NCBI GenBank assembly: GCA_028691335.1 | Contig: JAQUZK010000073.1 | Coordinates: 1-6,758 of the forward strand | Length of the DNA stretch: 6,758 nt | Reading direction: 5' to 3' | Source: Candidatus Izemoplasmatales bacterium | GTDB lineage: Bacteria > Bacillota_I > Bacilli_A > Izemoplasmatales > Hujiaoplasmataceae | Shown: in pieces, positions 1-5,657 of the stretch | How positions within the stretch are numbered: the first letter of the stretch is position 1 | How the letters are laid out: each line of letters starts with the position of its first letter | Notes under the pieces: generated by a model | What the model saw: only the letters and a program-made list of their open reading frames with translations | Told to the model about the DNA's origin: nothing | Database searches by the model: none | Program-made: the position numbers and the translations under genes

Positions 1-318
1 CATGATAATTCCAAAAGTTAAAATTTGCTTACCTACGATATTTGTTTTCTTTGCGGGTCTAATAAAGATTTTATCTATTTAGATACCAGTTAGAAAGGCC
101 GTAACAATCGCAATTAAAACTGATAAAAACCAACTTAAACCCCTATTCATAGAAAAATAAGCAGCTACATAAGCATTCATAGTACCAATTGTTCCTTGAG
201 CAAAATTAGTTGCTTTTGAAGTTCTGAAAATCAGAACTATACCAAGAGCCGCTAGCGCCACAATTGATCCTAATCTTAGACTACTAAAGAGTAGTGTAAT
301 AATTGTAGATATTGACAT
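1..318 (-). pseudogene. livH: LivH-type branched-chain amino acid ABC transporter permease, N-terminal part, interrupted by an in-frame stop
   Basis: Inner-membrane permease of the LIV/HAAT ABC importer family, which works with LivM, LivG, LivF and a binding protein. The frame opens with a hydrophobic helix, then the family hallmarks LGSIVALAALGIVLIFRT (about residues 15-32) and NFAQGTIG (about 37-44), then a second hydrophobic stretch. I place the start at the ATG at 318, 8 bases after a GGGAG ribosome site (327-331), rather than the TTG at 333, which lies inside that site. A TAA at 79-81 ends the frame after 79 residues. The same frame continues beyond it to the window edge with IDKIFIRPAKKT, matching the family's conserved cytoplasmic IERLVIRPLR segment. 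The stop sits where a hydrophobic residue is usual, and TTA (Leu) to TAA is one base change. Members are usually about 290 residues. It is the fourth gene of the operon, 42 bases after the KAS III-like gene. Substrate unknown: Liv-type systems beside acyl-CoA genes may carry other acids. A sequencing error is possible. Confidence 0.8.
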
Positions 319-360
319 AATTCTCTCTCCCAACTTTAATATGTCTTATAAGAAAGACAG

Positions 361-1386
361 TTACAAATTTCCCCACTTGATAATATTAGCTGCCCAAACA
401 TAACCAATTCCTGCAGCGATCATACATACAACACTTCCATCTTTAACCTTATTCTCTTCTAAGGCTTTATGAAGAGATAGTATTTGATCTACTTGACCAA
501 TATGACCATAGTCTTCTAAATAAATAGTTTGTTCATCAGAAAGACCTAATTCTTCAAGCATAAATTTGTGTCCTGATTTTTTAATGTGTAAAATTGCAAG
601 ATAATCAATATCTTTTCTTTTTAAATCACTTTTTTCTAAAGCTTTATCAATACACATAAACCAATTAGGCATTGATACATCATTAAGACGATCCTTCATC
701 TTTTTTGGTTCCATTAATCTCAATGATTTCTTTGATTCTTCTATATTCTCACAGGTTATTGGTTTAGCTGTACCACCTATTTCAACCCCTGCAGTTCTTG
801 ATAAAGATCCATCAGCGATAATATGAGATCCTAAAAGGAGATTTTTATTATAGTTTTTCTTTAAAATAATAGCTCCGCCACCAGCCCCCAAATTATACAT
901 CATTGACATGTCTTTATCAGTGAAATCAACAAAATCGCCATTGCGGTATCCACCAACAACCATGATAATATTTACATCATCATCGGCTATCAACATATCT
1001 TTAGCCATTTTCATAGCTGATACAGTAGTACAACAACGATTAGCCACATCAATACCCCAGGCATTGATAGCACCGATTTTATCTTTAATATAAAGAGCGC
1101 TTGTTGTTAAAGGATACTCTTTCCATTCTTCACCAACACAAATAATCACATCGATATCCAAAGGATTAACTCCGGTATTTTTCAAAGCATCTAAAGCTGC
1201 TTTTACACCCATTTCCTGAGTGCCGTCATTTTCTCCAGGTATAGTTTTTTTAACGATACCTAGTTTTTCGATAACCGCTTCCTCAGCCCAGACTCCATTG
1301 GTTTTATCGCTGATTTCTTTAGCGGTCATATAATTATCAGGTAAATAAATACCTGTCCCAACAATACCTACAGTTGGTTTATTCAT
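361..1386 (-). CDS. 3-oxoacyl-ACP synthase III (FabH/KAS III)-like protein with variant active site
   Basis: A 341-residue thiolase-fold condensing enzyme, the usual length for KAS III. The N-terminus (VGIVGTGIYLPDNYMT, residues 6-21) is typical of the family. The segment IDVANRCCTT (112-121) aligns with the FabH nucleophile loop, making Cys118 the likely acyl-accepting residue, followed by a second Cys119. A glycine-rich LGAGGGAIIL (166-175) and the C-terminal AAGIGYVWAA (324-333) also fit. The likely catalytic His is His267 (LAILHIKK). Where FabH has the Asn of its GNTSAAS motif, this protein reads YGHIGQVDQ, placing His295 there, so the triad would be Cys-His-His. This suggests it is not the housekeeping FabH; the acyl donor and acceptor are unknown. 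It lies 28 bases downstream of the reductase gene and 42 upstream of livH, in the same operon. The ATG at 1386 has only a weak ribosome site (AGAAAGATGTGAT), suggesting translation helped by coupling. No lesions seen. Confidence 0.85.
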   Translation of the reverse strand: MNKPTVGIVGTGIYLPDNYMTAKEISDKTNGVWAEEAVIEKLGIVKKTIPGENDGTQEMGVKAALDALKNTGVNPLDIDVIICVGEEWKEYPLTTSALYIKDKIGAINAWGIDVANRCCTTVSAMKMAKDMLIADDDVNIIMVVGGYRNGDFVDFTDKDMSMMYNLGAGGGAIILKKNYNKNLLLGSHIIADGSLSRTAGVEIGGTAKPITCENIEESKKSLRLMEPKKMKDRLNDVSMPNWFMCIDKALEKSDLKRKDIDYLAILHIKKSGHKFMLEELGLSDEQTIYLEDYGHIGQVDQILSLHKALEENKVKDGSVVCMIAAGIGYVWAANIIKWGNL

Positions 1387-1414
1387 ATGATCACATCTTT
1401 CTATTTTTATTTTT

Positions 1415-2134
1415 TTATAGTCTCATTCCGCCGTCAGCTTGAATTGTTTGTCCAGTTATATATGATGCATCATCACTGGCTAAGAAAAGAGCAACTTTCG
1501 CTATTTCTTCTGGTTGTCCTAAACGCTTAAGCATAGTTAATCCAGCGAATTTATCTAATAAATCTTGAGGAACAGTTTTTAAAATATCGGTCATAACATA
1601 TCCTGGCGCAATTGCATTAACTCTTACAGGAACACCTTTTCTAGCAAATTCTTTAGCCCATGTTTTTGTTAAGCCAAGAACCCCAGCTTTAGTAGCTGCA
1701 TAATTAGCTTGTCCAATATTACCGAAGACACCAACAACTGAAGAAATATTTATAATTGATCCTCCGCCTATTTCTTCCATTTGTGGACCAATATATCTAA
1801 CTAAATTAAAAATCCCTTTTAGATTTACATTGATAACTGCATCCCACATTTCGTCAGTCATCTTTCTTGTCATTGAATCTTTAGTGATACCAGCGTTATT
1901 AACTAAAATATCAATCTTTCCGTATTTTTTTATCATTTCATCAAAGAAAGTTTTACATCCAACGGTATCAGTGATATTCAATTTATATAATTCTACATTT
2001 TCCATTTCATAAGTCATTTCACCCATATCAACAGCGATGACTTTAGCTCCCTCACTCGCAAATGCTTTAGCGATTTCTGCGCCAATACCCTTAGCTCCAC
2101 CAGTTACTACAGCTACTCTATTTTCTAATTTCAT
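1415..2134 (-). CDS. fabG: Short-chain dehydrogenase/reductase, 3-oxoacyl-ACP/acetoacetyl-CoA reductase type (FabG/PhaB-like)
   Basis: A 239-residue classical SDR, full length for FabG/PhaB. It should reduce a 3-oxoacyl thioester to the 3-hydroxyacyl thioester, or the reverse. Visible motifs: Rossmann TGGAKGIG (11-18), an acidic Asp36 at the end of the second strand, NNAG (79-82), structural Asn104 (INVNLKG), catalytic Ser132 (INISSVVG), Tyr145 and Lys149 (YAATK), and the C-terminal ADGGM. Asp36 is typical of NAD(H)-preferring SDRs, while Lys15 in the glycine loop resembles the Arg of NADPH-using FabG, so cofactor choice is open. Placed 30 bases after the thiolase and 28 before the KAS III-like gene, it more likely handles acetoacetyl-CoA or a related acyl-CoA than bulk fatty-acid synthesis. 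The clearest ribosome site, AAAGGAGAT, lies about 14 bases before the ATG, unusually far; a weaker AGAAG is closer. Family certain, exact substrate inferred. Confidence 0.9.
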   Translation of the reverse strand: MKLENRVAVVTGGAKGIGAEIAKAFASEGAKVIAVDMGEMTYEMENVELYKLNITDTVGCKTFFDEMIKKYGKIDILVNNAGITKDSMTRKMTDEMWDAVINVNLKGIFNLVRYIGPQMEEIGGGSIINISSVVGVFGNIGQANYAATKAGVLGLTKTWAKEFARKGVPVRVNAIAPGYVMTDILKTVPQDLLDKFAGLTMLKRLGQPEEIAKVALFLASDDASYITGQTIQADGGMRL

Positions 2135-2164
2135 AATCTTCTATTAATCTCCTTTATATTATTT

Positions 2165-3370
2165 TTATCTCTTAATTACTAAGGCAGTACCCATACCGCC
2201 ACCTATGCAAAGACTAGCTAAACCTAAATGTTTATCTTGCTTAATCATTTCATGTAATAATGTAACAACTATTCTATTACCACTAACACCAACAGGATGT
2301 CCTAAAGCTATAGCTCCACCATTAGGATTTGTTTTTTCTAGGATTTCTTCTTCAGATAAATTATGTTCTTCAGAAAGTTCTTTAACTACACCTAAACTTT
2401 GAGATGCAAAAGCTTCGTTTAATTCTAAAATCTCTATATCTTTTAACTTCATATTATAATCATTCATTAAACTTCTAATAGCTGGAACTGGTCCTAGGCC
2501 CATATAATTAGGATCTACACCGCCTTGACCTATCGCAACAATTTCAGCTAATACATTTAAATTATATTTCTTTACTGCTTCTTCGCTAGCTATTATAGTA
2601 AACGAAGCTCCATCGTTAATTCCTGAGGAATTTCCAGCAGTTACAGAACCATCTTTAACAAAAGCTGGTCTTAACTTAGCTAGAATCTCTGGAGTAGTTG
2701 TTCTATTAGGGTATTCATCGTTTTCAAAAACAATATCACCTTTTCTAGTTTTAATCACAATAGGAATAATTTCATCTTTAAATCTTCCGCTATCAACTGC
2801 TTTGATTGCTTTTACTTGAGATTCATAAGCAAACTTATCCTGAGCTTCTCTTGTAATACTATGTTTATTAGCAATGTTCTCTGCAGTAATACCCATATGA
2901 GTGTTAGTAAAAGCATCAGTTAAAGCATCGGTAATCATATGGTCAACTAATTCCATATTACCCATCTTTGAACCTGATCTTGTTTTACCGCTAACCATAT
3001 AAGGCGCTCCTGACATCGACTCTACGCCACCAGCCACAACAATTTCACTAAAACCTGATTGAATACCCATAAAAGCATTCATAATTGATTTCATACCGCT
3101 ACCGCAGACCATATTTAAAGAATAGGCTGGTACAGTTTCTGGAATACCAGAATTAATTGAAATTTGTCTAGCAATGCCTTGTCCGATTCCCGCAGGAAGA
3201 ATATTTCCAACAATCACCTCCGTGATTTTGTCTTTTGGAACATTAGTTTCTGCTAATAAAGCTTTTAAAACTTGAGTTCCTAATTCACTAGGATGCACAT
3301 CTTTCAACGTTCCTAGGAAAGAACCTATAGGACTTCTCTTAGCACCGACAATATAAACTTTTTTACTCAC
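2165..3370 (-). CDS. Acetyl-CoA acetyltransferase (thiolase, biosynthetic/acetoacetyl-CoA type)
   Basis: A 401-residue cytosolic thiolase, full length. It should join two acetyl-CoA into acetoacetyl-CoA and CoA, or cleave a 3-ketoacyl-CoA in the reverse direction. All active-site parts are present: nucleophile Cys89 in NMVCGSG (86-92), GGVESMS (114-120), HMGITAEN (158-165) as in acetoacetyl-CoA thiolases, NEAF (318-321), His358 in GHPVG, and the second Cys388 in CIGGGMG (388-394). It starts with GTG at 3370, 8 bases after a full AGGAGGA ribosome site; no better in-frame start is near. It is the first gene of the operon, directly under the strong promoter at 3429-3458, a putative TetR operator and cre-like sites. 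That arrangement suggests inducible, catabolite-repressed expression. Names used for such enzymes include atoB, thlA and phaA; the sequence alone does not choose between them. Confidence 0.95.
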   Translation of the reverse strand: MSKKVYIVGAKRSPIGSFLGTLKDVHPSELGTQVLKALLAETNVPKDKITEVIVGNILPAGIGQGIARQISINSGIPETVPAYSLNMVCGSGMKSIMNAFMGIQSGFSEIVVAGGVESMSGAPYMVSGKTRSGSKMGNMELVDHMITDALTDAFTNTHMGITAENIANKHSITREAQDKFAYESQVKAIKAVDSGRFKDEIIPIVIKTRKGDIVFENDEYPNRTTTPEILAKLRPAFVKDGSVTAGNSSGINDGASFTIIASEEAVKKYNLNVLAEIVAIGQGGVDPNYMGLGPVPAIRSLMNDYNMKLKDIEILELNEAFASQSLGVVKELSEEHNLSEEEILEKTNPNGGAIALGHPVGVSGNRIVVTLLHEMIKQDKHLGLASLCIGGGMGTALVIKR

Positions 3371-3378
3371 TATATAAA

Positions 3379-3385
3379 TCCTCCT
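3379..3385 (-). promoter_or_regulatory. Ribosome binding site of the thiolase gene
   Basis: On the minus strand this reads AGGAGGA, 8 bases before the GTG at 3370. It is the strongest Shine-Dalgarno site in the window and decides the non-ATG start of the thiolase. Confidence 0.85.
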
Positions 3386-3400
3386 AATTTAAGTTATAAA

Positions 3401-3418
3401 TATGAATAAACATTCACA
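3401..3418. promoter_or_regulatory. Putative TetR operator O1, operon side
   Basis: Inverted repeat TATGAAT-AAAC-ATTCACA. The inner TGAAT/ATTCA arms are perfect; one outer pair is mismatched. It lies just downstream of the predicted transcription start of the thiolase operon (about +5 to +22), where a bound repressor would block initiation or early elongation. It has the same architecture as the repeat at 3590-3607 near tetR. Binding by the adjacent TetR protein is inferred. Confidence 0.6.
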
Positions 3419-3428
3419 TTTCACTATA

Positions 3429-3458
3429 ATTATAAGCAAATTCAATCAATTTTGTCAA
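3429..3458 (-). promoter_or_regulatory. Sigma-70/sigma-A promoter of the thiolase operon
   Basis: On the minus strand the -35 box is TTGACA (3453-3458) and the -10 box is TATAAT (3429-3434), both perfect consensus, with an 18-base spacer. The expected start is near 3422, giving a leader of about 50 bases that holds operator O1 and the ribosome site. Such a strong promoter is normally kept under control, which fits the nearby inverted repeats and cre-like sites. Confidence 0.85.
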
Positions 3459-3467
3459 GCGCTTTCA
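3453..3467 (-). promoter_or_regulatory. cre-like (CcpA) site overlapping the operon -35 box
   Basis: The minus strand reads TGAAAGCGCTTGACA. The first eleven bases fit the Firmicute cre pattern TGWAARCGYTWNCW; the right edge departs from it because it is also the TTGACA -35 box. A CcpA-type repressor bound here would compete directly with RNA polymerase. No ccpA gene is in the window, so this is a motif-based inference. Confidence 0.45.
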
Positions 3468-3493
3468 CTTATTTTATAAAAAAATAACAATCA

Positions 3494-3557
3494 TTATCTA
3501 AGAGCCAAGTTCTCCGTTTGTAAGCGTATACAACTATTTTTGGCTATTCTAAGATAA
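3494..3557. repeat. Imperfect long inverted repeat in the divergent control region
   Basis: Left arm TTATCT-A-AG-AGCCAA (3494-3508) faces right arm TTGGCT-ATT-CT-A-AGATAA (3540-3557): 6 + 2 + 6 pairs, with one A-A mismatch and a three-base bulge. A smaller TTGTA/TACAA repeat (3518-3522/3529-3533) sits in the middle and coincides with a cre-like site. It is not followed by a T-run, so a terminator is unlikely. Possible roles are a composite protein-binding site or structured DNA; function unknown. Confidence 0.45.
3518..3532 (+). promoter_or_regulatory. Upstream cre-like (CcpA) site
   Basis: TTGTAAGCGTATACA fits the degenerate cre consensus WTGNAANCGNWNNCW at every position and is nearly palindromic with a central AAGCGT core. 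It lies about 65 bases upstream of the operon -35 cre-like site, just left of the possible upstream tetR promoter. Together the two sites suggest catabolite control of the operon, of tetR, or both. Not tested by anything else in the window. Confidence 0.45.
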
Positions 3558-3571
3558 TAATGTGGTAAACT
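3540..3571 (+). promoter_or_regulatory. Candidate upstream promoter P1 of tetR
   Basis: An extended -10 TGGTAAACT (3563-3571) lies downstream of a TTGGCT (3540-3545) at a long spacing of about 20 bases. A start near 3578 would put operator O2 at roughly +12 to +29, mirroring the layout on the thiolase side. It is weak against consensus; candidate P2 at 3629-3657 is the alternative. Confidence 0.35.
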
Positions 3572-3589
3572 GATTTAAAAAATCATACT

Positions 3590-3607
3590 TATGAATCTTT
3601 ATTCATA
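3590..3607. promoter_or_regulatory. Putative TetR operator O2, tetR side
   Basis: Perfect inverted repeat TATGAAT-CTTT-ATTCATA with 7-base arms. Apart from the spacer it matches O1 at 3401-3418 except for one base. It sits between the two candidate tetR promoters, so a bound dimer could repress tetR itself. Autoregulation is common in the TetR family; binding here is inferred. Confidence 0.6.
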
Positions 3608-3628
3608 TAAATATTTTTTAAAAACTAC

Positions 3629-3657
3629 TTGAATAAAATTAGATAATAAACTACAAT
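3629..3657 (+). promoter_or_regulatory. Candidate proximal promoter P2 of tetR
   Basis: TTGAAT (3629-3634), a 17-base spacer and TACAAT (3652-3657) make a good sigma-70/sigma-A match. The predicted start near 3664 falls inside the ribosome site, leaving almost no leader, which argues against it as the main promoter despite its better boxes. Confidence 0.35.
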
Positions 3658-3674
3658 TTAAAGAGGTGATAATA

Positions 3675-4280
3675 ATGAGAAAACATGAATTTAGGTTACC
3701 CAAAACAAAGGTAGGATTAAAATCATTCAAAAAAATTATAAAAGCAGGTAAGTATCTATACGGAAAAGATGGTTTTAATTCAACCTCCATCAACGACATC
3801 ATCTCAAAAGCTAAAGTCGCTGCTGGTACGTTTTATATCTACTTTGATTCCAAACTAGCTTTATATCTTTATCTACTTGATGAGTATGGATATAACATTA
3901 GAGTAACAGCTCACGAAGCTACTAAAGATTGTAAAACAAGATATGATATGGAAAGAGCTGGTTTAAAAGCGTTTATCATGTATGTAAAAAAAGATCCATT
4001 AGCTTATAAACTTGTATGGGAATCTTTATTTGTTGATTTCAATATTTTTAAAACATATTACACTGACTTCGCTAAATCATATGTTCATCGCTTATCTCCA
4101 TATGTTGAAAAGATGGAAGTAAGAGATGATATCAACTTAGAAACAGTTGCTTATGTATTAATGGGGATTTCAAACTTTGTTGGTTTACAAATAGTTTTCA
4201 ACGAAGAAGCTGAAGAAAAAGATGTTGATTATGTAGTTGATGAATGCATGAAATTATTAAAAAATGGAATTTTCAATTAA
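3675..4280 (+). CDS. TetR/AcrR-family transcriptional regulator
   Basis: A 201-residue one-component repressor of typical TetR size. The N-terminal helix-turn-helix domain is clear: AGKYLYGKDGFNSTSINDII (24-43), then SKAKVAAGTFYIYFDSKLAL (44-63), the usual turn and recognition helix followed by the YxYFxSK signature. The rest (about 75-200) should be the all-helical ligand-binding and dimer domain and shows no recognisable ligand signature. I choose the ATG at 3675, since the in-frame GTG at 3666 lies inside the ribosome site GAGGTGAT (3663-3670). It is divergent from the thiolase operon across about 300 bases holding two matching inverted repeats. It probably represses that operon and itself, releasing on an acyl-CoA or the imported acid; the ligand is a guess from context. 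Several TetR regulators of fatty-acid degradation (FadR of Bacillus, for example) have similar genomic settings. Confidence 0.92.
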   Translation: MRKHEFRLPKTKVGLKSFKKIIKAGKYLYGKDGFNSTSINDIISKAKVAAGTFYIYFDSKLALYLYLLDEYGYNIRVTAHEATKDCKTRYDMERAGLKAFIMYVKKDPLAYKLVWESLFVDFNIFKTYYTDFAKSYVHRLSPYVEKMEVRDDINLETVAYVLMGISNFVGLQIVFNEEAEEKDVDYVVDECMKLLKNGIFN

Positions 4281-4304
4281 GACTAAATTTTTTAGTCTTT
4301 TTTT
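4279..4304 (+). terminator. Rho-independent terminator of tetR
   Basis: A 9-pair stem AAGACTAAA/TTTAGTCTT with a 3-base loop, running into a tract of seven T. It begins within the last bases of the tetR stop codon. It separates tetR from the lipoprotein gene, which has its own promoter. Confidence 0.8.
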
Positions 4305-4358
4305 GTTAATTCTCTCTACTTTGTATACCTTTTATTTAAAAAAAGTTTTTCCTTTTTA

Positions 4359-4387
4359 TTGCCCTAATAAAAGTTTTATGTTAAAAT
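4359..4387 (+). promoter_or_regulatory. Promoter of the lipoprotein gene
   Basis: TTGCCC (4359-4364), a 17-base spacer and an extended -10 TGTTAAAAT (4379-4387). A start near 4394 puts the in-frame ATG at 4378 upstream of the transcript, which rules that codon out and points to the ATG at 4415 as the original start. Confidence 0.6.
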
Positions 4388-4399
4388 GCTTAAAAATTA

Positions 4400-4406
4400 G
4401 GGGAGG
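4400..4406 (+). promoter_or_regulatory. Ribosome binding site of the lipoprotein gene
   Basis: GGGGAGG, placed 8 bases before the ATG at 4415, an ideal distance. That ATG reads only ATG TAT TAA, so this site is key evidence for a frame disruption just after the start codon. Confidence 0.75.
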
Positions 4407-4414
4407 AAAATCTT

Positions 4415-5538
4415 ATGTATTAAAAAAAGTTTTTTTATTTTTCATTATGTTGCTTTTAAGCTTTACAGTAATCGGTTGTAGCAATTCAACAACAAATAAC
4501 AACCAACACCAAACTACGGAACTGCCTGAAGGATTCAGACTAATAGGCGATGAAAAAATTTATTCTGAATTAGGTGAAGAGTATTTCGATTTAGGTTACT
4601 ACATGAGCGATCCAGATATTATCGTTTATGTAAACGGATCAGTTAATGAGTATAAACTTGGAACATATAAAATCGGGTATTACACCTTGGATAGTTAAGG
4701 GAAAAAAGATCAAGTGTTAACCAGAGAGGTAACTATAGTTGATACTTTAGCGCCTCAAGTTAAATTTGTGGATGATTATGAAATCATTATGGGAATATTT
4801 AATCCAATATTTTTACTAGACAGTCTTTATGATGGTGATTTTGACAATTTACAAATAACATCAAACATTGCGGAAATGATTCAAAAACAGCCTAACGGTG
4901 GTATAGCTAATGTAACTGTTGTAGTTAGAGATTCTTCTGGAAACGCTATTAGCGGAAATGTATCAGTAAGACACGAAGGGTATCTATTTGAAAAATTAAC
5001 TTATGACGATCTATATAGGCAAGCTCAAACATCCTGGGATGCAAAATGTTATATGGATGGATATGGTTTACCTATGGACGATGATTCATGTAACTCTTTT
5101 ATAAACAATCCTGATTCGTTTTCAGGATATGATATATCAGTATCTTATGCGAAAAATTTTGTTTTAAATGATGATTACTATCGATTTAAAATTAGTGAAA
5201 CTACTATGACCTTCTTCTATACATCTAATTACAGTCAAAGTGATGCATATATGACAATATTATCAGTAGATTATACTGAAGAACCGGTAATTACTAGAAT
5301 CTCCTTTTTCACATATGATTATTCTGATTATGGTTGTTTTGATTGTAGTTATGAATGGGATAATTTATTAGCTATTAGCTATAGTCCGGGAACAGATCGT
5401 TCAATCACTTTGTCATATAGTTCAGATTTATCCACAAGTACTTATGTGAAAAATTTTGGCGAACAAGCAATCTATGACATGTATTTGATACACTTAGAAG
5501 CTTTTTATGAAGAGATAGGATTTAATTTAGATATTTAA
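4415..5538 (+). pseudogene. Secreted lipoprotein with bacterial Ig-like (DUF5011-like) repeats, broken by a frameshift and an in-frame stop
   Basis: Restored, it would be about 374 residues: a lipoprotein signal peptide (KKVF, a hydrophobic run, then VIGC with lipidated Cys about 22), a low-complexity Asn/Thr/Gln linker, two Ig-like repeats and an unrecognised C-terminal half. Repeat one ends LGTYKIGYYTLDS...TREVTIVDTLAP, the DUF5011 pattern; repeat two ends NVTVVVRDSSGN. The C-terminal part is rich in Tyr, Asp and Ser and has cysteines in KCYMD, DSCNS and GCFDCS, perhaps paired. It should sit on the outer face of the membrane; role unknown. Two lesions: the ATG with its ribosome site (4415) runs into TAA after two codons, and a -1 shift there (one missing T) gives MYLKKVF and the signal peptide. 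A TAA at 4696-4698 then cuts repeat one between LDS and GKKDQ. Downstream sequence remains open to 5538. The gene has its own promoter and terminator. Recent decay or sequencing error are both possible. Confidence 0.75.
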
Positions 5539-5557
5539 AGACAATATAATTTAATTT

Positions 5558-5591
5558 AAAGTGGATTCAGTAAAATTGAATCTACTTTTTT
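5558..5591 (+). terminator. Rho-independent terminator of the lipoprotein gene
   Basis: A 12-pair stem AAAGTGGATTCA/TGAATCTACTTT with one G-T pair, a 7-base loop and a T tract, about 20 bases after the stop codon. It insulates the glycerate kinase gene from upstream reading. Confidence 0.85.
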
Positions 5592-5624
5592 AATTTAAAA
5601 ATTTAAACTCATACAAATAAATAA

Positions 5625-5633
5625 TGATATAAT
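5625..5633 (+). promoter_or_regulatory. Extended -10 promoter of the glycerate kinase gene
   Basis: TGATATAAT is a perfect extended -10 element. No good -35 box lies 16-18 bases upstream, as is usual for extended -10 promoters. The predicted start near 5640 leads straight into the ribosome site AAGGAGAT (5641-5648), so the leader is short. Confidence 0.65.
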
Positions 5634-5657
5634 ATTTGATAAGGAGATTAAACGCGA

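Noticed and set aside
343..358. Hairpin GTCTT/AAGAC between the KAS III-like gene and livH as a terminator
   Set aside because: Only five A/T-rich pairs and no T-run on the minus strand; the operon probably reads through.
3371..3674. A small gene, tRNA or CRISPR in the divergent intergenic region
   Set aside because: No frame with a ribosome site, no cloverleaf and no regularly spaced direct repeats; the region is explained by promoters and operators.
3599..3802. Minus-strand open frame over the start of tetR
   Set aside because: It lies opposite the clear TetR helix-turn-helix coding sequence and the operator region and shows no family features.
4378..4414. ATG at 4378 as the true start of the lipoprotein
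   Set aside because: It is in frame but lies inside the predicted -10 element, has no ribosome site, and would place a GGGGAGG site inside the coding region and a long charged stretch before the signal peptide.
4415..4428. Programmed frameshift at the A-run after ATG TAT TAA
   Set aside because: The shift would have to occur before the third codon, with no proper slippery heptamer in the zero frame; a missing base is simpler.
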